Origin: Pseudomonas viridiflava
GTDB taxonomy: Bacteria > Pseudomonadota > Gammaproteobacteria > Pseudomonadales > Pseudomonadaceae
NCBI RefSeq assembly: GCF_900590885.1
Contig: NZ_UUON01000024.1
Span: forward strand, 62,001-126,000
DNA: 64,000 bases
Direction of reading: 5' to 3'
Each line of letters starts with the position of its first letter. The first letter of the stretch is position 1. Below are positions 26,270 to 34,887 of this stretch, in pieces. Both the position numbers and the translations under genes were made by a program. The notes beneath the pieces were generated by a model, which saw only the letters and a program-made list of their open reading frames with translations, searched no databases and was not told where the DNA came from.

Positions 26270-27743
26270 GGCGCATGACCTCTTGAGGATTGACGGCGGA
26301 CGCTTCCAGCACCTTGACGATCGCGCCTTTGTGGAACACGGCGACGCGGTCGCACATGCCGATGACTTCGGGCAGTTCGGAGGAAATCATGATGATTGCG
26401 TAGCCCTGTTCGGTGAGGCTGCGCATCAAGGCGTAGATCTGCGCTTTGGCGCCGACGTCGATACCGCGCGTGGGTTCGTCGAACACCAGCACGTCGCAGT
26501 GGTGGTTGATCCAGCGCGCGATCACGACCTTTTGCTGGTTGCCGCCGCTCAGGTTGAACACCCGGCTTTCGCCGCTGGGAGCCTTGATCGAGAGTTGTTT
26601 CATGAGGCTGTCGACGCTTGCGCATTCGCGGCCCTTGTCGATCAAGCCGCTGGCGTACTGGTATTTGGGCAGGTTGTTCAGGGAGATGTTTTCGCGAATG
26701 CTGAAATCGGTGATCAGCCCTTCGCTCTTGCGGCTTTCCGGCAGCAGGCCGATGCCGTGGGCGAGCGCCTGGGCCGGGTCGTCGAGGGTGATTTTTGCGC
26801 CGCGCAGCCATACGTCTTTGCTCACCGACGGCAGCGCGCCCATCATGCCCAGGGCCAGTTCGGTGCGCCCGGAGCCGACCAGCCCGGCGAAGCCGAGGAT
26901 CTCGCCCTTGTGCAAACTGAAACTGTTGTGCGGGCCATTGCGCACCAGCTGGATGTCCTTGACCTCCAGCAGCAGCGGGCCTTTTTCGGCGCTGGGCTTG
27001 GGCGGGAAACTGCACTCCAGGCGCCGGCCGACCATCATTTCCACCAGGCGGTCGATGTCGCTGTCGGCCACATCGGTCACGCCGACATTGCCACCGTCGC
27101 GCAGCACGCTGATGCGGTCGCAGACCTGGAAAATTTCCTCCAGGTGATGGGAGATAAAAATCACCGCCACGCCCTGGCGCTTGAGTTCGCGCATGATCTC
27201 GAACAGCAGCTCGGCTTCGCTGGGCGTGAGGGTCGCGGTGGGTTCATCGAGCACCAGCAAGCGTGCATCCAGGGCCAGGGCCTTGGCGATTTCAACGAAC
27301 TGCTGCTCGGCCACGCTCAGGTGCTTGACCGCGCACTGCAGGTCGATGCTCACACCCAGGCGCTTGAACAACGCCTCGCTGGCCTCGACCATTTCGCGCT
27401 TGCGCAACAGGCCGAAGCGGTTGCTCAGCTCGTGGCCGAGAAAGATGTTTTCCACCGCCGTGAGGTAGGGAATCAGGCTGAATTCCTGGAACACAATGCC
27501 GATGCCGGCGGCGATCGCATCGCGGTACGTCGCGAAATGCTGCGCCTGGCCGTCGATCAGAATCTGGCCCTCGTCCTGATGCTCGACGCCGCCGAGGATC
27601 TTCATCAGGGTCGACTTGCCCGCGCCATTTTCCCCGAGCAAGGCGTGGATCTCACCACGCTCCACTTGCAGGTTGATGGACTTGAGGGCCTGTACTCCCG
27701 GGTAACGCTTACAGATGTTTTCCAGCTGCAAAAGACTGCTCAT
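26235..27743 (-). CDS. sugar ABC transporter ATPase with two nucleotide-binding domains (RbsA family)
   Basis: A 502-residue double ATPase, the normal length for RbsA/MglA. First domain: Walker [10 protein letters not shown] near residue 39, signature region [15 protein letters not shown], Walker [12 protein letters not shown]. Second domain: degenerate Walker [10 protein letters not shown], signature [15 protein letters not shown], Walker [17 protein letters not shown]. This lets it power import of the sugar bound by the upstream periplasmic protein. It overlaps the permease gene at its 3' end. Confidence 0.93.
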   Translation of the reverse strand: MSSLLQLENICKRYPGVQALKSINLQVERGEIHALLGENGAGKSTLMKILGGVEHQDEGQILIDGQAQHFATYRDAIAAGIGIVFQEFSLIPYLTAVENIFLGHELSNRFGLLRKREMVEASEALFKRLGVSIDLQCAVKHLSVAEQQFVEIAKALALDARLLVLDEPTATLTPSEAELLFEIMRELKRQGVAVIFISHHLEEIFQVCDRISVLRDGGNVGVTDVADSDIDRLVEMMVGRRLECSFPPKPSAEKGPLLLEVKDIQLVRNGPHNSFSLHKGEILGFAGLVGSGRTELALGMMGALPSVSKDVWLRGAKITLDDPAQALAHGIGLLPESRKSEGLITDFSIRENISLNNLPKYQYASGLIDKGRECASVDSLMKQLSIKAPSGESRVFNLSGGNQQKVVIARWINHHCDVLVFDEPTRGIDVGAKAQIYALMRSLTEQGYAIIMISSELPEVIGMCDRVAVFHKGAIVKVLEASAVNPQEVMRHATGGSSEYVH

Positions 27744-27806
27744 ACCGCCGACCTCGTATTCAGAAGGATGACCGGGGCCCCACGATTGACGTGGGGCCTG
27801 GGTGAT

Positions 27807-28730
27807 TTACCAGCTGAAATCCTTGGCCTTGGCCTGGTCGATCAAGGTGATGTCCACCGGGATGGTGGCGGGCACTTGCGAGCCCCACTTCTTGGCCAGG
27901 GCAATGCCCAGGGCGAGTCGGATTTGGTCGCGAGGGTATTGGGCCGACGTGGCGATGAACTTGCTGCCGGGTTTCTGGATCGCCTTGATCGCTTCCGGCG
28001 CGCCGTCGACGCTCACCAGTTTCACGTCCAGGCCACTGGCTTCGATGGCCGACAAGGCGCCGAGGGAGCCGTTGTCATTCACGCTGAAAATACCCTTGAG
28101 GGTGGGCTGGGCCTGCAGCATGTTTTCGGTGACGGTCAGCGCCTGGTCACGTTCCTGCTTGCCGTTCTGGATGCTGACAATCTTGATCTCCGGGTGCTTG
28201 GCCACGGCCTCTTTGCAACCGCGCACACGCTCCAGGATCGGCACCACGGCGATGCCGTCGAGGATCGCGATATTGCCTTTGTTGCCGATGTTCTTGGCCA
28301 GGTATTCGCAAGCCTGGAAACCGGCGTCGAAGTTCTTCGAGCCGACGAAGGAATCAAGCGGGCCTTCAGCCTGGGCGTCTACCGCCACCACCACAACGCC
28401 AGCGGCGTGGGCGGATTTGACCGCCGATTGCACGCCGACCGAATCCGTCGGGTTGATCAGCAGGATATCGATGCCTTTTTGCAACATGTCCTCGACGTCA
28501 CTGACCTGCTTGGACACGTCGTGGCGGGCATCGGTGATGATCAGTTTCGCACCGATGGTCGCGCCGGCTTCTTCAAGGGCGTTTTTCATGGTGACGAAAT
28601 AGGGGTTGTTGATTTCCTGGAACGAGGCGCCGATGCGAATCGGTTTGGCGGCGTCGGCAAAAGCGGGGGTAGCTGAGCCTAGGGTGATGCTTACAGCCAA
28701 TAAACACAGGGTTTTCGGGAGCATTTTCAT
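27807..28730 (-). CDS. periplasmic sugar/polyol-binding protein (RbsB family)
   Basis: A 307-residue binding protein with a signal peptide (KTLCLLAVSITLGSATPAFA, cleavage before DAAKP near residue 25). Peripla_BP_4 features include IRIGASFQEINNPYFVTMKNALE, the ribose-type site MLQKGIDILLINPTDSVG and the inner-strand LVSVDGAPEAIKAI. First gene of the six-gene operon on the minus strand, about 35 bases from the presumed transcription region holding a LacI-type operator. Two close ATGs occur; the upstream one is used here. Confidence 0.92.
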   Translation of the reverse strand: MKMLPKTLCLLAVSITLGSATPAFADAAKPIRIGASFQEINNPYFVTMKNALEEAGATIGAKLIITDARHDVSKQVSDVEDMLQKGIDILLINPTDSVGVQSAVKSAHAAGVVVVAVDAQAEGPLDSFVGSKNFDAGFQACEYLAKNIGNKGNIAILDGIAVVPILERVRGCKEAVAKHPEIKIVSIQNGKQERDQALTVTENMLQAQPTLKGIFSVNDNGSLGALSAIEASGLDVKLVSVDGAPEAIKAIQKPGSKFIATSAQYPRDQIRLALGIALAKKWGSQVPATIPVDITLIDQAKAKDFSW

Positions 28731-28765
28731 GGCGTGGGTCTCTGTTTTGTTTTTATTTTTAGAGC

Positions 28766-28785
28766 AAATGTTATCGTTAACATTT
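28766..28785. promoter_or_regulatory. LacI-type operator of the polyol operon
   Basis: AAATGTTAT-CG-TTAACATTT: a 20-base palindrome with a central CG and one mismatched pair, typical of LacI/GalR operators. It lies 36 bases before the binding-protein ATG, where it would overlap the minus-strand promoter. A second perfect dyad, TTGCTAG-AAG-CTAGCAA, follows at 28785-28801. Confidence 0.7.
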
Positions 28786-28801
28786 TGCTAGAAGCTAGCA
28801 A
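28785..28801. promoter_or_regulatory. second dyad next to the LacI-type operator
   Basis: TTGCTAG-AAG-CTAGCAA, perfect seven-base arms, abutting the LacI-type operator. It may be an activator site or part of a wider repressor complex; function is inferred only from position. Confidence 0.4.
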
Positions 28802-28844
28802 GGAAATGGGGTGGGTGCAAGGGGCCGCTGGTCGAGCTTTGGGT

Positions 28845-29040
28845 GTATATCCGGTATTTGGGTGATGGCCGAGTATGGTTCCGCCCTTACGGCGACTCAC
28901 TTTGGAAAAGCCCCAAAGTAAGCAAAGGGCTCTTGCCCCAACACTCGGCACCTCGCCTAGGCTCGTTGTGCCCGAACGAAGGCCAGCGTGTTTAACGGGG
29001 CGCCTAAGATCAAGATCACGATCAAAAGCGCAGATCAAAA
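28845..29040 (-). repeat. long intergenic repeat element, copy A (reverse orientation)
   Basis: Read on the minus strand this copy runs from GCTTTTGATC through GGCGCCCCGTTAAACACGCTGGCC and GAGGTGCCGAGTGTTGGGGC to ACCCAAATACCGGATATAC. It matches the copy near 57.5 kb over most of its length but lacks the large palindrome found there. A perfect hairpin, CGCTGAC-TTC-GTCAGCG, follows at 29044-29060. I see no gene in the region 28.8-29.5 kb. Confidence 0.75.
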
Positions 29041-29127
29041 GACCGCTGACTTCGTCAGCGAAAAGGATGTAAGAGCCAGATCAAAAAAAGCCAGATTGAG
29101 ATCTATCTGAGGTACGCAGATCCAAAT

Positions 29128-29214
29128 GTGGGAGGGGGCTTGCCCCCGATGGCAGTGGGTCAGTTGCAGATTTATCAGCTGACACACCCTCATCGGGGGC
29201 AAGCCCCCTCCCAC
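29128..29214. repeat. REPIN between two oppositely oriented long repeats
   Basis: Full inverted pair of REP sequences, with interior CAGTGGGTCAGTTGCAGATTTATCAGCTGACACACCCTC. Copies of the long repeat element point away from it on both sides. Confidence 0.92.
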
Positions 29215-29232
29215 ATTTTTTACCGAGTAAGG

Positions 29233-29418
29233 CCTGAGAAAGCCGGTCGGCCACTAGGCCGCCGCGCTTTTGATTTTGACCTGCGATCGCCCCCCCAAAT
29301 CACTGTTGGATTACGGGCATGCCGGCGTGTACGGGACAACCACATGGGTTACACAAAAGTGAGCCGCTGTAAGAGCGGAACCCTACGCGGCCGTTACCGC
29401 AGCAACGGATATGTACTC
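29233..29418 (+). repeat. long intergenic repeat element, copy B
   Basis: Begins CTGAGAAAGCCGGTCGGCC and ends ACGGATATGTACTC. Shares GGCCGCCGCGCTTTTG, AAAAGTGAGCCGCTGTAAGAGCGGAACCCTA and CCGTTACCGCAGCAACGG with copies C and D; the middle is diverged. It ends 145 bases before the next gene and may carry its promoter. Confidence 0.75.
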
Positions 29419-29563
29419 AACACAAAGACAAAAACTCGCACATTCCCTGCCACCAACTAAGCTCACCCTCCAACAAAAAGCCTCCTCTACAACCCCTGGC
29501 TGCACGCCACCTTCGTCCTCACCTACGGCGGGAACCGGCCCCCCACGACAACCAGGAATCGTC

Positions 29564-30661
29564 ATGAATACCCGTCCAAAAAAACTGCGCCACCTGATGT
29601 TTGTACTGCTGCTGGCCGTGATCGCGTTTCTGTTGCTGATGCCCACCAAGGTGCAACCAGTGAACTGGACGCCCCCCAAGGCGCCGTCGCTGAAGGACGG
29701 CGCCTACACCGAAAACCAGCGCCTGAAGGCCGTACAGAAAATCGGCGCCCAGGACATCCCCGGGCCCGAGGCCTTGCTGCTGGATGCCCAGGGTTTTCTG
29801 ATCAGCGGCCTGCATGACGGGCGCATCATCCGCACCTCGCCCGACAGCCGCAGCCTGGAAGTGCTGGCCAATACCGGCGGGCGCCCGTTGGGCCTGGCGT
29901 TGCACCCGGATGGTCGCTTGATCATTGCCGACGGAATCAAGGGTCTGCTCGCGCTGGACGCCAAGCGCCAACTTACCACCTTGAGTACCACGGCCAATGA
30001 CGTGCCCTTTGGCTTTACCAATGATGTGGCCATAGACGCCACCGGGCGCTATGCGTACTTCAGCGACGCGTCGAGCCGCTGGGGATATGGCCAGGATGGC
30101 GAAGCGGTGATCGAGCATGGCGGCGATGGTCGGCTGCTGCGCTACGACTTCAGCAACGGCAGCACCGAGGTGTTGCTGGACCAGTTGCAATTCGCCAACG
30201 GCGTGGCCCTCGGCCCGGACGAAAACTACGTGCTGGTCAATGAAACCGGTGCCTATCGCATCAGCCGTTATTGGCTCAAGGGCGAGCGCGCGGGCAAACA
30301 TGACCTGTTTATCGACAACCTGCCCGGCCTGCCGGACAACCTCAGTTTCAACGGCCAGGACCGTTTCTGGGTCGCGCTGTACTCGCCGCGCAACCCCTTG
30401 CTGGACAGCTTCGCCGGCTACCCGCTGCTGCGCAAAGTGATGGTGCGCGCGCTGATCGTGGTGCCCAAGCCTATCGAGCGCAAAGCCTTTGTGTTGGGGC
30501 TGGACACTGAGGGCAAGGTCATCGCCAACTTGCAGGATGGCAGCGCCGGCAATTACTCGCCGATCACCACCGCTCGAGAGTACGGCGGCTGGCTGTATCT
30601 GGGCTCGTTGAAGAGTACGAGCATGGCGCGCCTGCCGTTGGCGCTGGCCTTGGAGCAATAA
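29564..30661 (+). CDS. SMP-30/strictosidine synthase-like beta-propeller protein
   Basis: A 365-residue protein with one N-terminal membrane helix (LRHLMFVLLLAVIAFLLLM, residues 8 to 26) and a six-bladed propeller of the gluconolactonase/strictosidine synthase type. Blade motifs include GPEALLLDAQGFLISGLHDGRI, GRPLGLALHPDGRLIIADG and NDVAIDATGRYAYFSDASSRWG; the motif NGVALGPDENYVLVNETGAYRI is close to adipocyte plasma membrane-associated proteins. The helix has no clear cleavage site, so it is probably anchored with the propeller in the periplasm. The reaction, if any, is unknown; lactonase or esterase activity is the family guess. It stands alone and faces the next gene across a hairpin. Confidence 0.82.
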   Translation: MNTRPKKLRHLMFVLLLAVIAFLLLMPTKVQPVNWTPPKAPSLKDGAYTENQRLKAVQKIGAQDIPGPEALLLDAQGFLISGLHDGRIIRTSPDSRSLEVLANTGGRPLGLALHPDGRLIIADGIKGLLALDAKRQLTTLSTTANDVPFGFTNDVAIDATGRYAYFSDASSRWGYGQDGEAVIEHGGDGRLLRYDFSNGSTEVLLDQLQFANGVALGPDENYVLVNETGAYRISRYWLKGERAGKHDLFIDNLPGLPDNLSFNGQDRFWVALYSPRNPLLDSFAGYPLLRKVMVRALIVVPKPIERKAFVLGLDTEGKVIANLQDGSAGNYSPITTAREYGGWLYLGSLKSTSMARLPLALALEQ

Positions 30662-30667
30662 CGCAAA

Positions 30668-30700
30668 CAGGGCATACAGGCGCGCGGCCTGTATGCCCTG
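30668..30700. terminator. bidirectional terminator-like hairpin
   Basis: CAGGGCATACAGGC-GCGCG-GCCTGTATGCCCTG: a perfect 14-base stem with a five-base loop between two convergent genes. There is no strong T run, so it may act as a transcript-end stabiliser rather than a classical intrinsic terminator. Confidence 0.6.
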
Positions 30701-30720
30701 GGGTCTAACGCACCACCACC

Positions 30721-32193
30721 TTAGGCCTTGCTGCTGCTCAGCAAGGTCTGGTTGCACAGGTGGCCGAAGCTCACATACGGAACATTGTCACCACCGACGC
30801 CGATCCCCGGATACTCCAGCACTTCCATGCGCCACACGCCGTAGTTGAACTGGGTACGCCAGGTGTTGTTGTAGCCCTGGGCGTAGTCGACAAAGGTGGT
30901 CTGGAAATCACCCGAGCAAGTGCCCACGTTGATGGTGCCATTGGCCTGGCCGGCACTGTCGGTGGCCGCCGAGTACGCCTGGTAGACGATGTCGCCGTTG
31001 GCCGGGTCGATGCGCTGGTCGAGGAACACAATCGGGTGCAACCCCACCAGCGGCATGCCGGTGCTGTCCGAGATCCCCATGTTCCAGGTCAGGTTGCGAT
31101 AGGCCTGGGTGGTCATGTAGCCGTAGCCCACATCGGACGCCGAATACGGGATGCGGATCACGCTCGGCTCGCCTTTCATATCCGAGGTGTTGATACGTGG
31201 GTTGGAACCGAACGACAGGTTGTATTTGCCCGCTGCACTCCACGTGGCATTCGGGTTCGGACGCACACGTATCTTGACCACGCCGCCAACGCCCGGGTTC
31301 GAGACCGAGTCCGACTTGAGGCTCGGGTCCACCACGACCCACTGACTGCCATTCAGGCGTTCCAGGATCCAGTTGCTGCGCGCACTGGCCGTCAACGCAA
31401 AGCCCACGCTCTGGCCACGCACGGCGGTGAAGTCGAAGTAGTCGACATCATTGATACTGTCGGCGTTGCCGCTGAGGTAGTTGAGCGTGTCCGGCAACTG
31501 GAACGCGGTGTCCGGCGTGTCATTGGGCTCGAAGGCATCAATGTTGGTCTCCACCGCCACGCCGAACTGGAAACTCGAGCCCGCCACCGCCGCATTGGCC
31601 TCCATGAACCAGTAGTAATCACCGGCCGGCAGCACGCCGCTGAGGCTTTCATCACCGGTGCCGGGGCTGTCGGAAGTGCCCAGGGGAATCGGGTTGCCCT
31701 GGCCATCGTCCTGGAACAGGGTCAACGACATGTTGGTGCCTGTGGTCTGGCCGACCAGCAGCGCATTGATGCGCGCCTTGGCCGGCAGGTTGAAGTGGTA
31801 GCACAGCAAGTCGCCGGTTTGCACGCCGTTGACCGTGTACAACTGATTCACATCCAGGGTGGTTTCACAGCCCTGCACCAACGCCGCCTGTACGGCGCTC
31901 GCCTGCCGGGCGTCGGCTTTCGTCACCTTGGTCACCGGCGCTGACGCCGTACGGTTTTCCACACCCACATTGGCCTTGGCCTTGGCGCCAACCACAGGTT
32001 TTTTCAACTGTTGTTTCAGCGTTGCAGAAGCCTTGGCAGCTGGAACATTGCCAGCCGCTTTCAGGCTTTGTTTGACGGTGGGTTGCGCCGCTTGCGCAGC
32101 CAGGTGAGGGTATTGCTCGGCCAGGGCAAAGGCCGACACAAAGCAGCTGGCCGCCATGGCCGCGCCGAGCATAAGGGCTTTTTTCGATTTCAT
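30721..32193 (-). CDS. secreted protein with PPC-like domains, function unknown
   Basis: A 490-residue exported protein. Signal peptide MKSKKALMLGAAMAASCFVSAFALA, cleaved before EQYP. Residues 25 to 100 are low-complexity (A, K, Q, V, T). Two beta-sandwich repeats resembling bacterial pre-peptidase C-terminal domains follow: residues about 110 to 225 (LPAGDYYWFMEA, GVAVETNIDAFEPNDTPDTAFQLP) and 230 to 340 (DVDYFDFTAVRGQSVGFALTA). The C-terminal 150 residues contain a paired-cysteine segment (GTCSGDF ... HLCNQ). No protease catalytic motif is visible. It may be an extracellular binding or structural protein. It is transcribed alone on the minus strand. Confidence 0.7.
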   Translation of the reverse strand: MKSKKALMLGAAMAASCFVSAFALAEQYPHLAAQAAQPTVKQSLKAAGNVPAAKASATLKQQLKKPVVGAKAKANVGVENRTASAPVTKVTKADARQASAVQAALVQGCETTLDVNQLYTVNGVQTGDLLCYHFNLPAKARINALLVGQTTGTNMSLTLFQDDGQGNPIPLGTSDSPGTGDESLSGVLPAGDYYWFMEANAAVAGSSFQFGVAVETNIDAFEPNDTPDTAFQLPDTLNYLSGNADSINDVDYFDFTAVRGQSVGFALTASARSNWILERLNGSQWVVVDPSLKSDSVSNPGVGGVVKIRVRPNPNATWSAAGKYNLSFGSNPRINTSDMKGEPSVIRIPYSASDVGYGYMTTQAYRNLTWNMGISDSTGMPLVGLHPIVFLDQRIDPANGDIVYQAYSAATDSAGQANGTINVGTCSGDFQTTFVDYAQGYNNTWRTQFNYGVWRMEVLEYPGIGVGGDNVPYVSFGHLCNQTLLSSSKA

Positions 32194-32225
32194 TTTTTAT
32201 CCATCCATAGTTAAAAAGTGAAGCT

Positions 32226-32246
32226 CAGGTGACATCCGGTCACCTG
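32226..32246 (-). terminator. hairpin between toxin-immunity pair and secreted protein gene
   Basis: CAGGTGAC-ATCCG-GTCACCTG, a perfect eight-base stem; on the minus strand it is followed nine bases later by TTTTT. It is a possible terminator of the upstream two-gene unit or an operator of the secreted protein gene, whose start lies 33 bases beyond. Confidence 0.45.
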
Positions 32247-32306
32247 GGATGGAATGTAGAATATTACTGGATGGATGTACAGTATTTCTTCGAAAAAAAT
32301 CAGAAC

Positions 32307-32687
32307 CTATGAAATGGGGATATCGCACCCTCTACGCCAAACGCTCCAGACAACCAATGCGATCAGCCAAACAAACCCAAAGTAATACGGCCACACCACC
32401 CAACGTCTGAGCGCCAAGGGAACGGAAGCCAGTTCGGCCTCGGTCACGACACCGGCCTTCACGTGACGCTTTGAATCCTGCAGGAAATCAAACATCAACA
32501 TCATTCGATACTGCCTGTCGATCCACTGGTTTCTGCGCCAAAAACGCTTATTGCTGAGGACCTTTTCGTTTTGACTGAAATAGCTTTCCACCTCTTCGAG
32601 TTTTGTATATTCGACAAAAAGCATTAATCCCAAGAGGACGAACGAGCTAGTGACTTGGGCGATGGTGAACGCAAGAAAAAACGTCAC
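32307..32687 (-). CDS. small membrane protein, candidate immunity protein
   Basis: A 126-residue protein with two hydrophobic segments: residues 3 to 24 (FFLAFTIAQVTSSFVLLGLMLF) and about 98 to 117 (WPYYFGFVWLIALVVWSVW). The stretch between them is charged and probably cytoplasmic. It is visibly more AT-rich than its neighbours, a sign of recent transfer. It starts two bases after the stop of the larger gene, so the two are coupled. A small two-helix membrane protein behind a gene with a glycine-zipper C-terminus is the usual layout for a pore-forming toxin and its immunity protein. I do not recognise a named family. Confidence 0.6.
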   Translation of the reverse strand: MTFFLAFTIAQVTSSFVLLGLMLFVEYTKLEEVESYFSQNEKVLSNKRFWRRNQWIDRQYRMMLMFDFLQDSKRHVKAGVVTEAELASVPLALRRWVVWPYYFGFVWLIALVVWSVWRRGCDIPIS

Positions 32688-32689
32688 GG

Positions 32690-33685
32690 TTAAGCTCCCT
32701 CTGGTTCAAAGATCAAATCACCATTGACCTCAAGGAGTTTTCCACCCAGAAACGCGCCCCCATTACCAAGACCAATGCCTGCCTCATACCCTACGGTACT
32801 GCCGCCGATAATCGCGCAGCCGAGTGCACCGTTCCCTCTCATGGAAATACCCAACACGAAGTTGCATGCACGACGAGCAAAGGCTGCACCAAACCTTCCT
32901 CCGACAGCCGCCCCCGCCACCCCACTCACCAACCGCCCCGTCTCCACATACTTAGCCTGCTTACACTGTGCCTCCCGCCCCGTCACACACGCCTCCTTGA
33001 TCTCCAACCCCGTCACCCCCACATCCAGCGCCAACCCCACATAAGTCCCCTTACCCATCACCTTCGACATCTGCGCAATCTCGCGAATCCGCTTGGCATA
33101 CCCCGCAATCTCGCCCCTGTGCAGATAGCTCTTGGTGGATATGCCCAGCACTTTCTTCAACGACTGATTGCCCTGCAACCCCGTACCAAAGCGGGCCGCG
33201 CCTTGCAGTTGCAGGTCCAACTGCCGGAACAACGCCTGGCGCTGCTGGAAAAATGCCTCCCGGTCCAACTTCCCGCTTTTCAAGCGCTGGTGTAACCGTT
33301 CAACGTCTTCCAGGGTTTGCGCCACTTCATGCAGATGCCGCGCCCAGGCCGACGTCGCACTGCCGACACCAATCGAGCCATACGTCAGGAAACTTTGCAG
33401 CAAGTCATATTTACCGATCAGCGCGGTACCGGCGGCCGCATCCAGCTCCAGGTTGCGCCGAACTTCTTCGGCATGCCGCATCAACCAGGCCTCTTCGAGA
33501 GACCTGCTCACGCTGTTAGTATCCGGAATGATCACCAACTGCCCGGGCGTCACCCAGCCCCAGCGCAGGTGGTAATTCAGCACATCAAAATGATCCGAGT
33601 GTTGCCGGCTAAAATCACCACCCATCAGGCGAGGTTTCAAACTGTGGTAGTCGGTGGTGCGTTCATTGATATAGCTCTGCGCCAT
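32690..33685 (-). CDS. candidate pore-forming effector with LysM-like segment
   Basis: A 331-residue protein without a signal peptide. Near residue 45 is a LysM-like phrase (WGWVTPGQLVIIPD) of the kind seen in type VI-secreted and Rhs-associated effectors. A helical, heptad-rich middle (residues 115 to 165, with ARHLHEVAQTLEDVERLHQRL) is followed by a two-cysteine motif (KEACVTGREAQCKQAKYVETG). The last 90 residues form two hydrophobic glycine-zipper hairpins (VSGVAGAAVGGRFGAAFA and CAIIGGSTVGYEAGIGLGNGGAFLGG). This arrangement suggests membrane insertion. No secretion gene is adjacent, so delivery as a stand-alone cargo is inferred. Alternative: a non-toxic membrane-associated protein. Confidence 0.55.
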   Translation of the reverse strand: MAQSYINERTTDYHSLKPRLMGGDFSRQHSDHFDVLNYHLRWGWVTPGQLVIIPDTNSVSRSLEEAWLMRHAEEVRRNLELDAAAGTALIGKYDLLQSFLTYGSIGVGSATSAWARHLHEVAQTLEDVERLHQRLKSGKLDREAFFQQRQALFRQLDLQLQGAARFGTGLQGNQSLKKVLGISTKSYLHRGEIAGYAKRIREIAQMSKVMGKGTYVGLALDVGVTGLEIKEACVTGREAQCKQAKYVETGRLVSGVAGAAVGGRFGAAFARRACNFVLGISMRGNGALGCAIIGGSTVGYEAGIGLGNGGAFLGGKLLEVNGDLIFEPEGA

Positions 33686-33822
33686 GCTTCACATCCTGGA
33701 TGCGAGAAAGATGGCGTCGAAATATAAGCAAGCGAACCCGCCCCGGACACAAGCCCAGGGGGGTCGACTTACATTTGGGAAGTTGCCTACTCAGCTAAGA
33801 AACAGCGCCTACAGAAACCAGC

Positions 33823-34887
33823 CTAATAACCGGTCATCTCCAGGTAACCCACCCCACCCTCAAACTTCACCGGTCCTTCCCAATACGGAATACTCAGGTT
33901 CATCCAGGCGTTCGGGTTGACGGCTTCAGTGACGATATCCAGCTGCTTGCCGGGAATTTTCAGCGCCCAGCGCGTAGGAATCTTGCGCCCGTCGATGGTC
34001 GTGGTGTCCAGCGGCGCCAATTGGATATCGGCGTTATGCAGGGTTTGAGTGCGCCCTTCGTGGTCGATCCAGGTGCCGGTCAGGTAGGCCGCGCCGTCGG
34101 TTTGGCGTACACGAAACAGCATCAACTGCTCGCCCCGGTCCAGGTGCAGGGAGAACCAGTCCCAGCCGGTCTGGCTGGCGGCCAGGGGTTGGCTGCTCCA
34201 TTCGCGGTCCAGCCACGCCGGGCCGCTGACCTGGTACACCTTGCCGTCGATGCTCAGGCTGCCACTGGCATTGAAAAACGGCTGGCTGTAGTAGTACGAC
34301 GCCTGGCCCAGGTCGGATTTACGGCTGTAGCCACCGTCGCCCTGCAGCACCAGCGGGCGGCTGGAGGTCAGGTGCAGGTCGTAGGCGAACTGCGCGCCGC
34401 TGGCCTTGAGTTGCATGTCCGCCAGGGGGCTGGCGGCACCGGCGCGGCTGGCGAAATTCCAGTCATCGAGCCAGGCAGTGAACGGCGCCGCCTGCACCCC
34501 GGCCTGGCCGACGCCGCCACGGGCGTAACGCTCGGCGGCGTAGTGGTGGGTGGCGGAGGTGACGGCGGCGTGGCCGAGCCATACGGTCGAATCCTGCCAG
34601 CCCGCTTGCGTCGGCCCGGCCTTGAGGGCATTGCGAAACAGCGTCCATTGCACGCCGAACAGATTGCCCTGGGCATCCTTTAGGTTGGCGGTGACGTACC
34701 ACCATTCAATCCGGAAACCTGTGTGGGGACCGTGGTCCTCGGGGAAGCTGAAGACCTTGCCAGGCACCACCTGGGCAAAGTCTGCCGCGTCACTGCCCAG
34801 CCCGGCGAAGCTTTCCTCGGGCACGGGGGCTTTGTCGCAGGCACTCACCAGCAACAGCGCGGCCCAGAGCAGCGACTTAATCTTCAT
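33823..34887 (-). CDS. attH: AttH/CrtC-family lipoprotein of an ABC export system
   Basis: A 354-residue lipoprotein: hydrophobic leader LLWAALLLVSAC with the acylated cysteine near residue 17. The remainder is the CrtC/AttH lipocalin-like double domain, with the conserved opening EDHGPHTGFRIEWWYVTANL and FGVQWTLFRNAL and the later DREWSSQ and GWDWFSLHL. It is the last gene of a three-gene minus-strand operon and overlaps the permease gene by 11 bases. The AttEFGH system is a LolCDE/MacB-like transporter of unknown cargo, thought to handle lipid or lipoprotein at the envelope. The name follows the operon pattern. Confidence 0.85.
   Translation of the reverse strand: MKIKSLLWAALLLVSACDKAPVPEESFAGLGSDAADFAQVVPGKVFSFPEDHGPHTGFRIEWWYVTANLKDAQGNLFGVQWTLFRNALKAGPTQAGWQDSTVWLGHAAVTSATHHYAAERYARGGVGQAGVQAAPFTAWLDDWNFASRAGAASPLADMQLKASGAQFAYDLHLTSSRPLVLQGDGGYSRKSDLGQASYYYSQPFFNASGSLSIDGKVYQVSGPAWLDREWSSQPLAASQTGWDWFSLHLDRGEQLMLFRVRQTDGAAYLTGTWIDHEGRTQTLHNADIQLAPLDTTTIDGRKIPTRWALKIPGKQLDIVTEAVNPNAWMNLSIPYWEGPVKFEGGVGYLEMTGY

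Noticed and set aside
26268..28676. Open frame of about 800 codons antisense to the sugar ABC ATPase and binding-protein genes
   Set aside because: The minus-strand genes have all expected motifs; the antisense translation has only compositional bias.
28860..29110. Short frames in the repeat-filled spacer
   Set aside because: They lie within repeat copies, lack ribosome sites and do not persist between copies.
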